Below, piece after piece: positions 8,468 through 15,907 of a stretch of DNA of 24,206 nucleotides. The number at the start of each line of letters is the position of its first letter. Within the stretch, counting starts at the first letter, position 1. The position numbers and the translations under genes were made by a program. This DNA is from an uncultured Sphingosinicella sp. (lineage in GTDB: Bacteria > Pseudomonadota > Alphaproteobacteria > Sphingomonadales > Sphingomonadaceae): assembly GCA_946886275.1 (NCBI GenBank), contig CAMPIH010000013.1:1-24206 (forward strand), given 5' to 3'. The notes below the pieces were generated by a model, which was not told where the DNA came from, searched no databases, and saw only the letters and a list, made by a program, of their open reading frames with translations.

Positions 8468-10402
8468 ATGGCGGACGGTCCGGACATCTTCCCCGAGACG
8501 AGAGATCGACGTTTCGAGGTGCTGGTCAACGCCGTCACCGATTACGCGATCTACATGCTCGACCCGCAGGGCTACGTCGCGACGTGGAATGCCGGCGCGC
8601 GCCGCTTCAAGGGCTATGAAGCCGAAGAGATCATCGGCGAGCATTATTCACGATTCTTCACCGACGAGGATCGGGCGGCGCGGCTGCCCTGGAAAGCCCT
8701 GGAGATCGCCGCCCGCGAGGGACGGTTCGAGGCCGAGGGCTGGAGGGTAAGGAAGGACGGGAAGCGCTTCTGGGCCAATGCGGTGCTGGACCCCATCCGC
8801 GACGAGCAGGGCGAGCTGATCGGATTCGCGAAGATCACCCGTGACATCAGCGACAAGAAGGAGGCCGAACGGCAGCTGTTCGAGAGCGAGCAGCGCTTCC
8901 GCATGCTCGTCCAGGGTGTCCGCGACTACGCCATCTACATGCTCGACACCCAGGGTCGAGTGACGAACTGGAATACCGGGGCCGCCAATATCAAGGGCTA
9001 TTCGGAAGCCGAGATCGTCGGCCAGCATTTCTCCCGCTTCTATACGCCGGAAGACCAGGCTCGCGGCGAGCCGGAACGCGCGCTCGAAACCGCCGTTCGC
9101 GAAGGCAAATATGAAAATGAGGCCTGGCGAGTCCGAAAGGACGGAACGCGTTTCTGGGCGAGCGTCGTTCTCGACCCGATCTACGATCGCCATGGCGAGC
9201 TTGTCGGTTTTGCGAAAGTCACTCGCGATATCACCGAACGACGGCAGGCGAACCTCGAGCTGGAAGAGGCGCGGGCCGCTCTGGCACAGTCGCAAAAGCT
9301 TCAGGCGCTGGGCGAGCTCACCGGTGGAATCGCCCATGATTTCAATAATCTGATGACGGTCATCCGCGGTTCTGCCGACCTTCTGCGGCGCGTGAACCTC
9401 GATGAAGAGAAGCGCGAACGCTATCTCCAGGCGATCATCGAGACGGCCGATCGGGCGGCCGATCTCACCAGCCAGCTTCTCGCCTTCAGTCGACGCCAGG
9501 CGCTCCGGCCGGAGGTGATCGACATCAATGTCCGACTCGACGCTTTGGGTGAGGTTCTGTCGCGGACGCTCGACGGGCAGGTCACCGTCGAGCTGGACCT
9601 GGCTCCGGATCTGTGGCCGATCGAGGTCGATGCGACACAGCTGGAAACCGCCTTGCTCAACGCCGCCTTCAATGCACGCGACGCCATGCCGGAAGGCGGA
9701 CGCCTCACCATTTCGGCCAGGAATATGCCCTCGGATGACGGAGACTGCATCTCGATCGCCCTGACCGATACCGGACAAGGCATGCCCGAAGACGTGGTGA
9801 GCCGCGCCTTCGAGCCCTTCTTCACGACCAAGCCCGTCGGCAAGGGCACGGGGCTTGGCCTGTCGCAGATCCATGGCTTTGCCGCCCAGTCCGGCGGCAA
9901 AGCGGAGATTGAGTCGGCCCCGGGCGAGGGAACGACGATTTGGATCCTGTTGCCGCGATCGACCAAGCCGCCGGCAACGACCCCCGAGGAGGAAATGGTG
10001 ATCCCGAGCCGAACCGGACTCACCGTTTTACTCGTCGAAGACAATGCCCACGTCCTCGCTTTTGCCGAGCATCTTCTCGGCGAGCTCCAGCACCATGTCG
10101 TCAGCGCCGATTCCGGCGATCGCGCGCTCGCCTTGATCGACGACCAGCCGATCGACCTCCTCCTCACGGACGTGGTGATGCCTGGAATGAGCGGGATCGA
10201 GCTCGCGCACGCGGTCAGGAGACGTCACCCTGCCGTCCCGGTCGTCCTGGCAAGCGGCTATAGCGACGAAATACTCCAGGGATCGGGCGACGATTTCGAG
10301 ATCCTTCGCAAGCCGTTCGACTCCGGGTCCGTCAGTCGGGCGATCGAGAAGGCCCTTCGGCAAGCGACGGGCATGAAAGAGGCGTCGCTACCGACGACCT
10401 GA
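8468..10402 (+). CDS. Hybrid sensor histidine kinase, PAS-PAS-HisKA-HATPase-REC
   Basis: A 644-aa cytoplasmic hybrid kinase with no membrane segment. Two closely similar PAS domains (about residues 14-130 and 142-260, both with DYAIYMLD...WN.GA..KGY and WRVRKDG.RFWA blocks) are followed by a HisKA domain with GGIAHDFNN (phospho-acceptor His290), a HATPase with an N box around NAAFNARDAMP, DTGQGMP and GTGLGLSQIHG, and a C-terminal receiver with LLVEDN and phospho-acceptor Asp568 in LLTDVVMPG. The His-to-Asp relay is therefore internal, and a separate output is needed. The signal is unknown: a flavin-LOV cysteine motif is not evident, so heme, redox or small-ligand sensing are all open. ATG at 8468 abuts a mini-ORF stop. 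The gene is divergent from ogt and 82 bases upstream of a small membrane protein gene. Confidence 0.93.
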   Translation: MADGPDIFPETRDRRFEVLVNAVTDYAIYMLDPQGYVATWNAGARRFKGYEAEEIIGEHYSRFFTDEDRAARLPWKALEIAAREGRFEAEGWRVRKDGKRFWANAVLDPIRDEQGELIGFAKITRDISDKKEAERQLFESEQRFRMLVQGVRDYAIYMLDTQGRVTNWNTGAANIKGYSEAEIVGQHFSRFYTPEDQARGEPERALETAVREGKYENEAWRVRKDGTRFWASVVLDPIYDRHGELVGFAKVTRDITERRQANLELEEARAALAQSQKLQALGELTGGIAHDFNNLMTVIRGSADLLRRVNLDEEKRERYLQAIIETADRAADLTSQLLAFSRRQALRPEVIDINVRLDALGEVLSRTLDGQVTVELDLAPDLWPIEVDATQLETALLNAAFNARDAMPEGGRLTISARNMPSDDGDCISIALTDTGQGMPEDVVSRAFEPFFTTKPVGKGTGLGLSQIHGFAAQSGGKAEIESAPGEGTTIWILLPRSTKPPATTPEEEMVIPSRTGLTVLLVEDNAHVLAFAEHLLGELQHHVVSADSGDRALALIDDQPIDLLLTDVVMPGMSGIELAHAVRRRHPAVPVVLASGYSDEILQGSGDDFEILRKPFDSGSVSRAIEKALRQATGMKEASLPTT

Positions 10403-10420
10403 TGACCTTCCGGATCGTTT

Positions 10421-10453
10421 GAAGCCCTTCCACGTCCATTGATCAGGCTCTAG
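10421..10453 (+). repeat. 33-bp interspersed element, copy A
   Basis: Read on the plus strand it is GAAGCCCTTCCAC, seven variable bases, then GATCAGGCTCTAG. It matches the copy at 23516-23548 base for base apart from three differences outside the seven-base spacer. It lies upstream of the small membrane protein gene (ATG at 10485) with the CTAG end facing the gene, as copies C and D do for addB and divL. Confidence 0.7.
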
Positions 10454-10484
10454 GGACTTTCGCGTCACATCGAGCGAGGAGTGA

Positions 10485-10748
10485 ATGGCCAAGTCACCGT
10501 CCTATCCGGAAGAAGCGCCCGTCGGCGATCCTGTCGGCAAATCAGATTTGTCTCCCGAAAAGGCGCTGGACGACAAAGGGCCGGAAGGGACCCGCACCCG
10601 CAAGATCGTCACCGGCGCCGCGATCGGGATCGGCTCGGCAGCCTTGGTCGCGGCGCTTCTCTACGCCAATCGATCGCGAAAGATCGGTCGCCAACAGGCG
10701 GTCGGCCAGCCCGAAAAGTCCGGCTCAGCCGATTCGAGCGAGCGCTAG
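10485..10748 (+). CDS. Small single-pass membrane protein of unknown function (87 aa)
   Basis: The ATG at 10485 follows a GAGGAG ribosome binding site very closely. The first 40 residues are polar and Pro/Asp/Glu/Lys-rich. TRKIVTGAAIGIGSAALVAA and LLYANR then form one predicted membrane helix (about residues 40-61) with flanking basic residues, and a polar Gln/Ser-rich tail follows. Charge distribution suggests either orientation is possible. It follows the hybrid kinase on the same strand but has its own spacing and an interspersed repeat upstream, so it may have its own promoter. I do not recognise a named family; proteins with this layout are common in sphingomonads and usually carry no function. 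Confidence 0.7.
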   Translation: MAKSPSYPEEAPVGDPVGKSDLSPEKALDDKGPEGTRTRKIVTGAAIGIGSAALVAALLYANRSRKIGRQQAVGQPEKSGSADSSER

Positions 10749-10757
10749 CCTTTGGTT

Positions 10758-10799
10758 GCTTCAGGCTGATCCAGCCTGAAGCAGAAGCGCGCAGCGCTT
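10758..10799. terminator. Two adjacent hairpins between convergent genes, possible terminator
   Basis: The 69-base gap between the convergent small membrane protein and oxygenase-like genes contains GCTTCAGGCT paired with AGCCTGAAGC around GATCC (10758-10782), then AAGCGC paired with GCGCTT around GCA (10785-10799). A short TTTCCCT run follows on the plus strand. The U tract is poor, so this may be a weak bidirectional terminator or part of a dispersed palindromic repeat. On the minus strand, just after the oxygenase stop, the sequence starts CTAGAGGCTGG, resembling the 33-bp element. Confidence 0.45.
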
Positions 10800-10817
10800 T
10801 CCCTACAAAGCCAGCCT

Positions 10818-11813
10818 CTAGCGGTTCATCCAGGGCAGCGGCCCGCCGACCATGATCGGCACGATCGCCTCGGTCGGCGCAGAAGCGGCCGGAAAGCGCA
10901 ACTTCTTCGCCTCCTCGACGATCGAGTCGGCCATTCCATCGGTGCTCCTGCCGTCGGGAAAGGCCAATCGATCGAGCAGCAGCCGTGCTCGCTCGACGCT
11001 GCCATCGGCACCGATCAGCAGCTTCACCGTCACCGGCCCGTGCGGATCGCACGCCATCTCGAATCGATTGAGGGCGACGTTGGCCGCTTCCTCGACGATC
11101 GGACCCACGACGTCCGGCTCGAGCGGACCGCGGACACCGGGCGCCGATTCGCTGATATGGCCGTGAAGGACGAGTCGTCCGTGAACGGGATTCATTGATC
11201 CTTCGATCCGATTGACCCCGTGCGGCATTCGATCGTCGAAGATGGCGAGCCGGTTGAAGCGGGAATCGATCATCTCATACAGGCCGCCCTTCCCGCCCGT
11301 CATCCGGGTCAGGTTCGATCGGTAGAGATCGCCTTCATGGTAGACGATCGTCTCGCCGCCACGAGTTTCGCGCTCGTCCCAAGTGAGGGAATAGACATAG
11401 CCGAAGCGGCCGTTGGTCGCGTCGTTGTGAATCGATTGCGAGCATCCGTCGACGTAGAGGCTCAGATAAGGGTAGGTGACATGCCCCAGGCCGAGCCGCT
11501 GCCACGCCCAGGCGGTGAGGGCGGCATGGAAACGCTGCAGAAGAGCGCTCCCCATGACCTTGTCGGCGGACGTCCGGAGGAACGTGTACATCTCCGGCAC
11601 GTACCAATAATTCCAGACCTGGTGCTCGGCGTTCTGCTTGTAGGGCTCGGCGAAATGGCGATCGATCGCGCTGCGCATTTCCCGTGCCAGCTCGTCGGCC
11701 AGGAAATTGTCGACGAAAGCATGGGGTGCCCTGAACGGCGGCAGCTCTTCCATCGCCGTGGCTGGCCGATCGGCATTGGCGGCACGAATGGGATCATTGA
11801 CCTGGACCAGCAT
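10818..11813 (-). CDS. 2-oxoglutarate/Fe(II) oxygenase-like protein with TonB-C-like C-terminal domain
   Basis: The 331-aa product shows a jelly-roll dioxygenase layout at about residues 80-220. It has an HxD iron motif in HNDATNGRFGYVYSLTW (His129, Asp131), a distal His198 in MPHGVNRIEG, and Arg213 in GRLVLHG as the likely 2-oxoglutarate ligand, with GGETIVY between. This resembles prolyl-hydroxylase-like enzymes; the substrate is unknown. Residues about 245-331 (VTVKLLIGADGSVERAR, a dispersed helix, then LRFPAA and VPIMV) look like the C-terminal domain of TonB or AgmX/PglI-type proteins. I chose ATG 11813, which has GAGG six bases upstream, over the TTG at 11831. No signal peptide or membrane helix is seen. 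It lies 90 bases downstream of the triple-PilZ gene on the same strand and may be cotranscribed with it. Confidence 0.72.
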   Translation of the reverse strand: MLVQVNDPIRAANADRPATAMEELPPFRAPHAFVDNFLADELAREMRSAIDRHFAEPYKQNAEHQVWNYWYVPEMYTFLRTSADKVMGSALLQRFHAALTAWAWQRLGLGHVTYPYLSLYVDGCSQSIHNDATNGRFGYVYSLTWDERETRGGETIVYHEGDLYRSNLTRMTGGKGGLYEMIDSRFNRLAIFDDRMPHGVNRIEGSMNPVHGRLVLHGHISESAPGVRGPLEPDVVGPIVEEAANVALNRFEMACDPHGPVTVKLLIGADGSVERARLLLDRLAFPDGRSTDGMADSIVEEAKKLRFPAASAPTEAIVPIMVGGPLPWMNR

Positions 11814-11903
11814 CGCTGCCTCTCTCTGCAAGCAAATACCGGCGGTTTCTGCATCGAAGACAAGAGTTTGTCCATCGCCCGAGCGAGCAGCCGGGCGGAT
11901 CGA

Positions 11904-12914
11904 CTAGCTTGCGGAGAGAGTCAGGATCCGCTCGAGCACCGCCGGGTGAAGCGGCTGAGTGAACTCGCAGGTGAATCGATAACCGTCGATGTCGACGATC
12001 CGCGCCGGCCAGCCTTCGAGGCCGGGAAGGACGATCCACAGCGAGGTTCCGATCCGAAGCGGCACGAAGGATTCGAACTCGACGTTGCGGGTCGTGATCC
12101 GGGAGACCTCGATCTTCCAGCGGCGGGTCCCTTCCCTGACCCGCGCCGCCAGGTTGAGCTGGACTGTGTCGGCGCCGGGTTCGACCGGATTGGAAGACTG
12201 AGCGGGCAAGGTCAGGGCCGGTCGGTCGAACGTCGGCGCCGGCGGAGCGATGCCTTGGGGCTGGCGCAGGGCCGCCTGCCGGCGCTCCTTCAGCCAGGGC
12301 ATCAGCTCCTGCCAGCCAAGTTCCGGATTGAAGGCAATGCCGGCGACGCAGCCTTCGACCCAACGGACCTCGCCTTCCAGTGGTCGGAAACCCTCGAGAG
12401 TGATCATGACCCGCTCGTCGGGGGTGAGCGGAACCGGGGTATCGATCTTGACGCCGCCCTGAGCCACGTCCCTGGTCGTGACGAGCTCGGTCCGAGACGA
12501 GGATTCGAGCAAGGCAGGGCAAAGCAGTTCGACACGCGGCATTCGCCGGCGCTCGCCCGGCTGGCTCACGAGATTTCGGGCCAGAAGCGAGAAGATGTCG
12601 ATCGGATCATCGAAGCGAAGCCCGACATCCGAGCCGCGCCGCCATTCGACGATTCCGTCGATATGATCGCCGCTCATCAGCTCGAGCTCCATCCGCTCGC
12701 CTGGCCTCACCGGAAGATCGACATGGAGAATTGCGCCGGCCCCGCTGATCTTGCGGATCGAGCATACCTCGCGCACGCTCCCGAGGACCAGCGAGCCCGC
12801 CTGGAGATAGGCGGCGTCACGGGCGAGACCCGGCGGATCGTCGCTCCCGGGGACTTCGTTGAAAAGCGAGAAGATCGTTTCCACGACTCGCAACACCTCG
12901 AACAGATCGCGCAA
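11904..12914 (-). CDS. Protein with three PilZ-like domains
   Basis: PilZ domains bind cyclic di-GMP or serve as degenerate scaffold domains in motility and polysaccharide control. This 336-aa soluble protein has three consecutive PilZ-like beta-barrel units at about residues 30-110, 119-200 and 250-333. Only the middle one carries a near-complete ligand motif: RRRMPR (Arg123/Arg127 as RxxxR) and DVAQGG (Asp149, Gly154), with Ala in place of the usual Ser. In the first (KISGAGA) and third (RITTRN) units the second motif is degenerate and the RxxxR is missing. A Pro-rich linker (about 215-245) separates the last unit. The start is TTG 12914, with an in-frame stop a little upstream; GTG codons at residues 7 or 11 are alternatives. 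The product may be a cyclic di-GMP effector, but the output is unknown. Confidence 0.83.
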   Translation of the reverse strand: MRDLFEVLRVVETIFSLFNEVPGSDDPPGLARDAAYLQAGSLVLGSVREVCSIRKISGAGAILHVDLPVRPGERMELELMSGDHIDGIVEWRRGSDVGLRFDDPIDIFSLLARNLVSQPGERRRMPRVELLCPALLESSSRTELVTTRDVAQGGVKIDTPVPLTPDERVMITLEGFRPLEGEVRWVEGCVAGIAFNPELGWQELMPWLKERRQAALRQPQGIAPPAPTFDRPALTLPAQSSNPVEPGADTVQLNLAARVREGTRRWKIEVSRITTRNVEFESFVPLRIGTSLWIVLPGLEGWPARIVDIDGYRFTCEFTQPLHPAVLERILTLSAS

Positions 12915-12924
12915 CGGGGCGCTA

Positions 12925-12944
12925 CCGACATTGTCCGATGTCGG
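12925..12944. promoter_or_regulatory. Inverted repeat upstream of the triple-PilZ gene
   Basis: CCGACAT and ATGTCGG form a perfect seven-base inverted repeat around TGTCCG, ending 10 bases upstream of the TTG start. It sits in the 5' untranslated region or promoter of the PilZ gene, within the 165-base gap shared with the divergent TauE/SafE gene. It is a candidate operator for a dimeric regulator or an mRNA hairpin. Confidence 0.35.
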
Positions 12945-13079
12945 AGTTTACGTTTTCCTAATGGGCGGCCGGCTCGGTGGGCCTTATTCCACCGCCTGAC
13001 CGCCATTTGCACCGGATCGACGCACCGCTATGTGGCTATCGGCTCAAAAGCGTGACGTGACGGGCCAGGGAGCGGGTTC

Positions 13080-13847
13080 TTGTTCGATCTCAGCGCATTC
13101 AGTTTCGTCGAGCTGCTTCCCTTCATCCTGATCGGCTTCGCCGCCCAGTTGATCGACGGCGCTCTCGGCATGGCGTTCGGAGTCATTTCGACGACGCTCC
13201 TCCTCAGCCTCGGCGTTCCACCGGCCTCGGCCTCCGCAACCACCCACACAGCCGAGAGCTTCACGACCGCCGTTTCGGGGATCAGTCACACGCTGCACAG
13301 GAATGTCGACTGGTGGCTGTTCGTCCGGATCGTCATTCCCGGAGTCATTGGCGGCATCCTCGGCGCCTATATTCTTGCCGAGCTGCTCGCCGAGTCGATC
13401 GCTCGACCGCTGGTGCTCACCTATCTGGCGGCGATCGGCCTCTATCTGCTCTGGCGGGGATTCACCCATCGCCATGTCGAAAGACGGCCGCGGGTAATAG
13501 CGCCGCTCGGGCTTGCAGGCGGTTTCCTGGATGCCGCGGGCGGCGGCGGCTGGGGTGCCATCGTCACCAGCAACCTGCTCATCCAGGGCGCCAATCCGAG
13601 GAAGGTGATCGGGACGGTGAGCACCGCGGAATTCTTCATCACGGTCACCATTTCCGCCACCTTCATCGCGGCCCTGGGACTCGAGGAATTCACCCGCGCA
13701 ACGGTCGGGCTGCTCATCGGCGGGATCGCGGCTGCGCCACTGGGGGGTTATATCGCCAAGAGGGTCTCGGCCGACCGGCTTCTGGTCATGGTCGGAATCG
13801 TGCTCGTCCTGACCAGCGCTTATGGTGTCTGGCGGGCACTCGCCTGA
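13080..13847 (+). CDS. TauE/SafE family (sulfite exporter-like) permease
   Basis: A 255-aa inner-membrane protein with about seven to eight hydrophobic helices in two related halves, the layout of the TauE/SafE family. Characteristic pieces are FAAQLIDGALGMAFGV with the following HTAESFTTAVSG in the first half, and FLDAAGGGGWGAIVTSNLL with GTVSTAEFFITV in the second. Family members move sulfite, sulfoacetate or other organosulfur anions, but substrate cannot be read from sequence. No sulfur-metabolism gene is adjacent. The start is TTG 13080, with GGGAG seven bases upstream. It is divergent from the PilZ gene and lies 56 bases upstream of the S9 peptidase gene. Confidence 0.9.
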   Translation: MFDLSAFSFVELLPFILIGFAAQLIDGALGMAFGVISTTLLLSLGVPPASASATTHTAESFTTAVSGISHTLHRNVDWWLFVRIVIPGVIGGILGAYILAELLAESIARPLVLTYLAAIGLYLLWRGFTHRHVERRPRVIAPLGLAGGFLDAAGGGGWGAIVTSNLLIQGANPRKVIGTVSTAEFFITVTISATFIAALGLEEFTRATVGLLIGGIAAAPLGGYIAKRVSADRLLVMVGIVLVLTSAYGVWRALA

Positions 13848-13903
13848 CCCGCCGGCTTGACGGGAGCGCCAAGCCCACCGAAACCTTGCCACCCTTTTTG
13901 TCG

Positions 13904-15889
13904 ATGAGGCGCTTCGTGATCCGTTCGATGACCCTGACTGCTTTCGCGCTTGCGCTCTCCGCCGCGGCAATGGCGCAAACCGATGTTTCGACTCAGGTCC
14001 AGACCCAGGCGCAGGTCCCGACGAGGCAGATCGGGACGGCCCGACTGGAGAACGTCCCAGAGATACCCGAAGACGTCGGCGCCGCCGTCCAACGCTACCA
14101 GAATTACCGTGAAGCGCGGTTCCAGGACTGGCTCGCCGATGGGACGATGCTCATCACCACCCGATTCGGGACCACCTCGCAGGTCCACCACGTGGCAGGG
14201 CCGCGACATGCCCGAACCCAGCTCACGTTCCACGAGGAGCCGGTCGCAGAGGCGCAGGCAATCCCGGGCGGCGAGCGCTTCCTCTACCGCCGGGATACGG
14301 GCGGCGACGAGTGGTTCCAGCTCTATGTCGGAGACGTTGCCGGTGCAGAGGCGATCCAGCTGACCGAGCCAGGCACGCGCAACCAGTCGGCAGTGGTGAG
14401 CAAGGACGGCCGCCTCGTCGTCTGGTCGCGGGCGATGCGTGGATCGGCCGATTATGCGATCATGACCGCCAACCCGAGCGATCCGCAAAGCCGCCGAGTG
14501 GCCTGGCAGGGGACCGGCTCGGTCGGGCCGACGGACATTTCGGCCGACGGTCGGCACGTGCTTGTGAGCCGCAACCTGTCCAACCGGGAGAACCGGCTGC
14601 TCGTCCTCGACCTGGAAACCGGCGAAACGCGCGAGCTCGGCTGGTCGGCGGCGACTCCAGCCCGCTATGACGAACCGAGATTCGCCCGCAACGGCCGGTC
14701 GGTCATCGCGATCACCGACGCCGGCAGCGACGTCAGCCGGTTGATGGAGTTCGACCTCGACACCGGCCGGAGCCGATCGATCAGCCCGGAATCGCGCTGG
14801 GGGATCGAGGATTATGACCTGTCCGATGACGGGCGGCTCCTCGCCTTCGCGTTCAACGAAGAAGGCTATTCCCGGGTCGTCGTCCAGGACTTCGTCACCC
14901 GTCGCGCCCTGCCCCAGCCCGAGTCGCTCGATCGCGGCGTCCTGACCGGACTGGAATTCTCCCCTGACGGGACGAGGCTGGCGATCGGCCTGTCCACGCC
15001 CACTTATGCCGGAGACGTCTTCGCCTTCAATCTCGCTGACGGCGCCATCGAGCGCTGGACCTCCTCCGAAATGGGCGCTCTCCAGCGGTCACAGCTGGCG
15101 GAACCTCGCCTCATCCGATTCGACAGCTTCGACGGTCTCTCCGTCCCCGCCTTCGTCTACCGACCTCGGAATATCGCTGCGGACACGCGCACGCCGGTGA
15201 TCATCGACATCCACGGCGGGCCGGAATCGCAGACCCGACCCCTATGGAATCCCGGCGCCCAATATTTCGCCGAGATGCTCGGCGCCACGATCATCCTGCC
15301 CAATGTCCGCGGCAGCGAGGGCTATGGCACCCGCTATCTCAACCTCGACAATGGCGAGCGGCGGGAAGACAGCGTCCGCGACATCGGCGCCTTGCTGGAC
15401 TGGATCGCCACCCAACCCGATCTCGATCCGGCCCGGGTCGCGGTCTATGGTCAATCCTATGGCGGCTATATGTCGCTCGCTTCCATGGTTCATTTTAGCG
15501 ACCGGCTCGTCGGCGGAGTCGAACGCTATGGGATCAGCAACTGGACCAGCTTCCTTCAGAACACCGAAGCCTATCGACGGGACAATCGGCGGGCCGAATA
15601 TGGCGACGAGCGCGTGCCGACGATGCGGGCGGTGTTCGATCGAATCTCGCCGCTGAACAATGTCGGACGCATCACCAAGCCGATGCTGGTCATGCAGGGC
15701 GCAAACGATCCTCGGGTGCCGCAGTCAGAGTCCGACCAGGTCGTTCGCGAGCTGAGAGCCAACGGGATCGAAGCCTGGTACGTCCTCTTCGCCGACGAAG
15801 GCCACGGCTTCCAGAAGAAGCACAACAACGATCTTCGCCGCGAAGTGGAGACCCTGTTCCTCAGGCGCCTGTTCGAGGGCGCCCGCTAG
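13904..15889 (+). CDS. Exported S9 family (prolyl oligopeptidase-type) serine peptidase
   Basis: The 661-aa product begins with a signal peptide: basic MRRFVIR, a hydrophobic core, and AMA-Q as a likely cleavage site near residue 24. It should act in the periplasm or outside. The middle part (about 45-390) contains repeated strand motifs such as SKDGRLVVWS, SADGRHVL and SPDGTRLAIG, typical of a beta-propeller gate. The C-terminal alpha/beta-hydrolase carries HGGPESQTRP (oxyanion region), GQSYGGYMS with nucleophile Ser518, ANDPRVP with Asp602 and DEGHGF with His634, so the triad is intact. This fits dipeptidyl or acylaminoacyl peptidases, probably for peptide scavenging. ATG 13904 is chosen because the signal peptide begins there; no strong ribosome binding site is seen. 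The TAG stop lies inside repeat copy B, and the gene converges on addB with 18 bases between stops. Confidence 0.93.
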   Translation: MRRFVIRSMTLTAFALALSAAAMAQTDVSTQVQTQAQVPTRQIGTARLENVPEIPEDVGAAVQRYQNYREARFQDWLADGTMLITTRFGTTSQVHHVAGPRHARTQLTFHEEPVAEAQAIPGGERFLYRRDTGGDEWFQLYVGDVAGAEAIQLTEPGTRNQSAVVSKDGRLVVWSRAMRGSADYAIMTANPSDPQSRRVAWQGTGSVGPTDISADGRHVLVSRNLSNRENRLLVLDLETGETRELGWSAATPARYDEPRFARNGRSVIAITDAGSDVSRLMEFDLDTGRSRSISPESRWGIEDYDLSDDGRLLAFAFNEEGYSRVVVQDFVTRRALPQPESLDRGVLTGLEFSPDGTRLAIGLSTPTYAGDVFAFNLADGAIERWTSSEMGALQRSQLAEPRLIRFDSFDGLSVPAFVYRPRNIAADTRTPVIIDIHGGPESQTRPLWNPGAQYFAEMLGATIILPNVRGSEGYGTRYLNLDNGERREDSVRDIGALLDWIATQPDLDPARVAVYGQSYGGYMSLASMVHFSDRLVGGVERYGISNWTSFLQNTEAYRRDNRRAEYGDERVPTMRAVFDRISPLNNVGRITKPMLVMQGANDPRVPQSESDQVVRELRANGIEAWYVLFADEGHGFQKKHNNDLRREVETLFLRRLFEGAR

Positions 15890-15907
15890 AGCCTGATCGG
15901 GTAAGTC
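15886..15907 (-). repeat. Partial interspersed element, copy B
   Basis: The plus strand reads CTAGAGCCTGATC followed by GGGTAAG, then diverges to TCCTAG. The conserved 13-base end of the element is complete, but the GTGGAAG half is eroded. It supplies the TAG stop of the S9 peptidase gene and fills the 18-base space up to the addB stop, exactly at one edge of the block that separates addB from addA. Confidence 0.55.

Noticed and set aside
8648..9874. A 408-codon minus-strand frame opposite the hybrid kinase
   Set aside because: Antisense to conserved PAS and HisKA motifs; no domain of its own.
11220..13055. A 611-codon plus-strand frame across the oxygenase and PilZ genes
   Set aside because: It spans two genes with recognisable domains on the other strand and the gap between them, so it is a composition artefact.
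13854..13875. GGCTTG/CAAGCC inverted repeat between the permease and the peptidase as a terminator
   Set aside because: Short stem, 10-base loop, and the T run is more than 15 bases away; too weak to call.
13313..13903. Upstream extension of the S9 peptidase frame through the permease gene
   Set aside because: It overlaps the TauE/SafE gene in another frame and would bury the clear signal peptide that begins at 13904.
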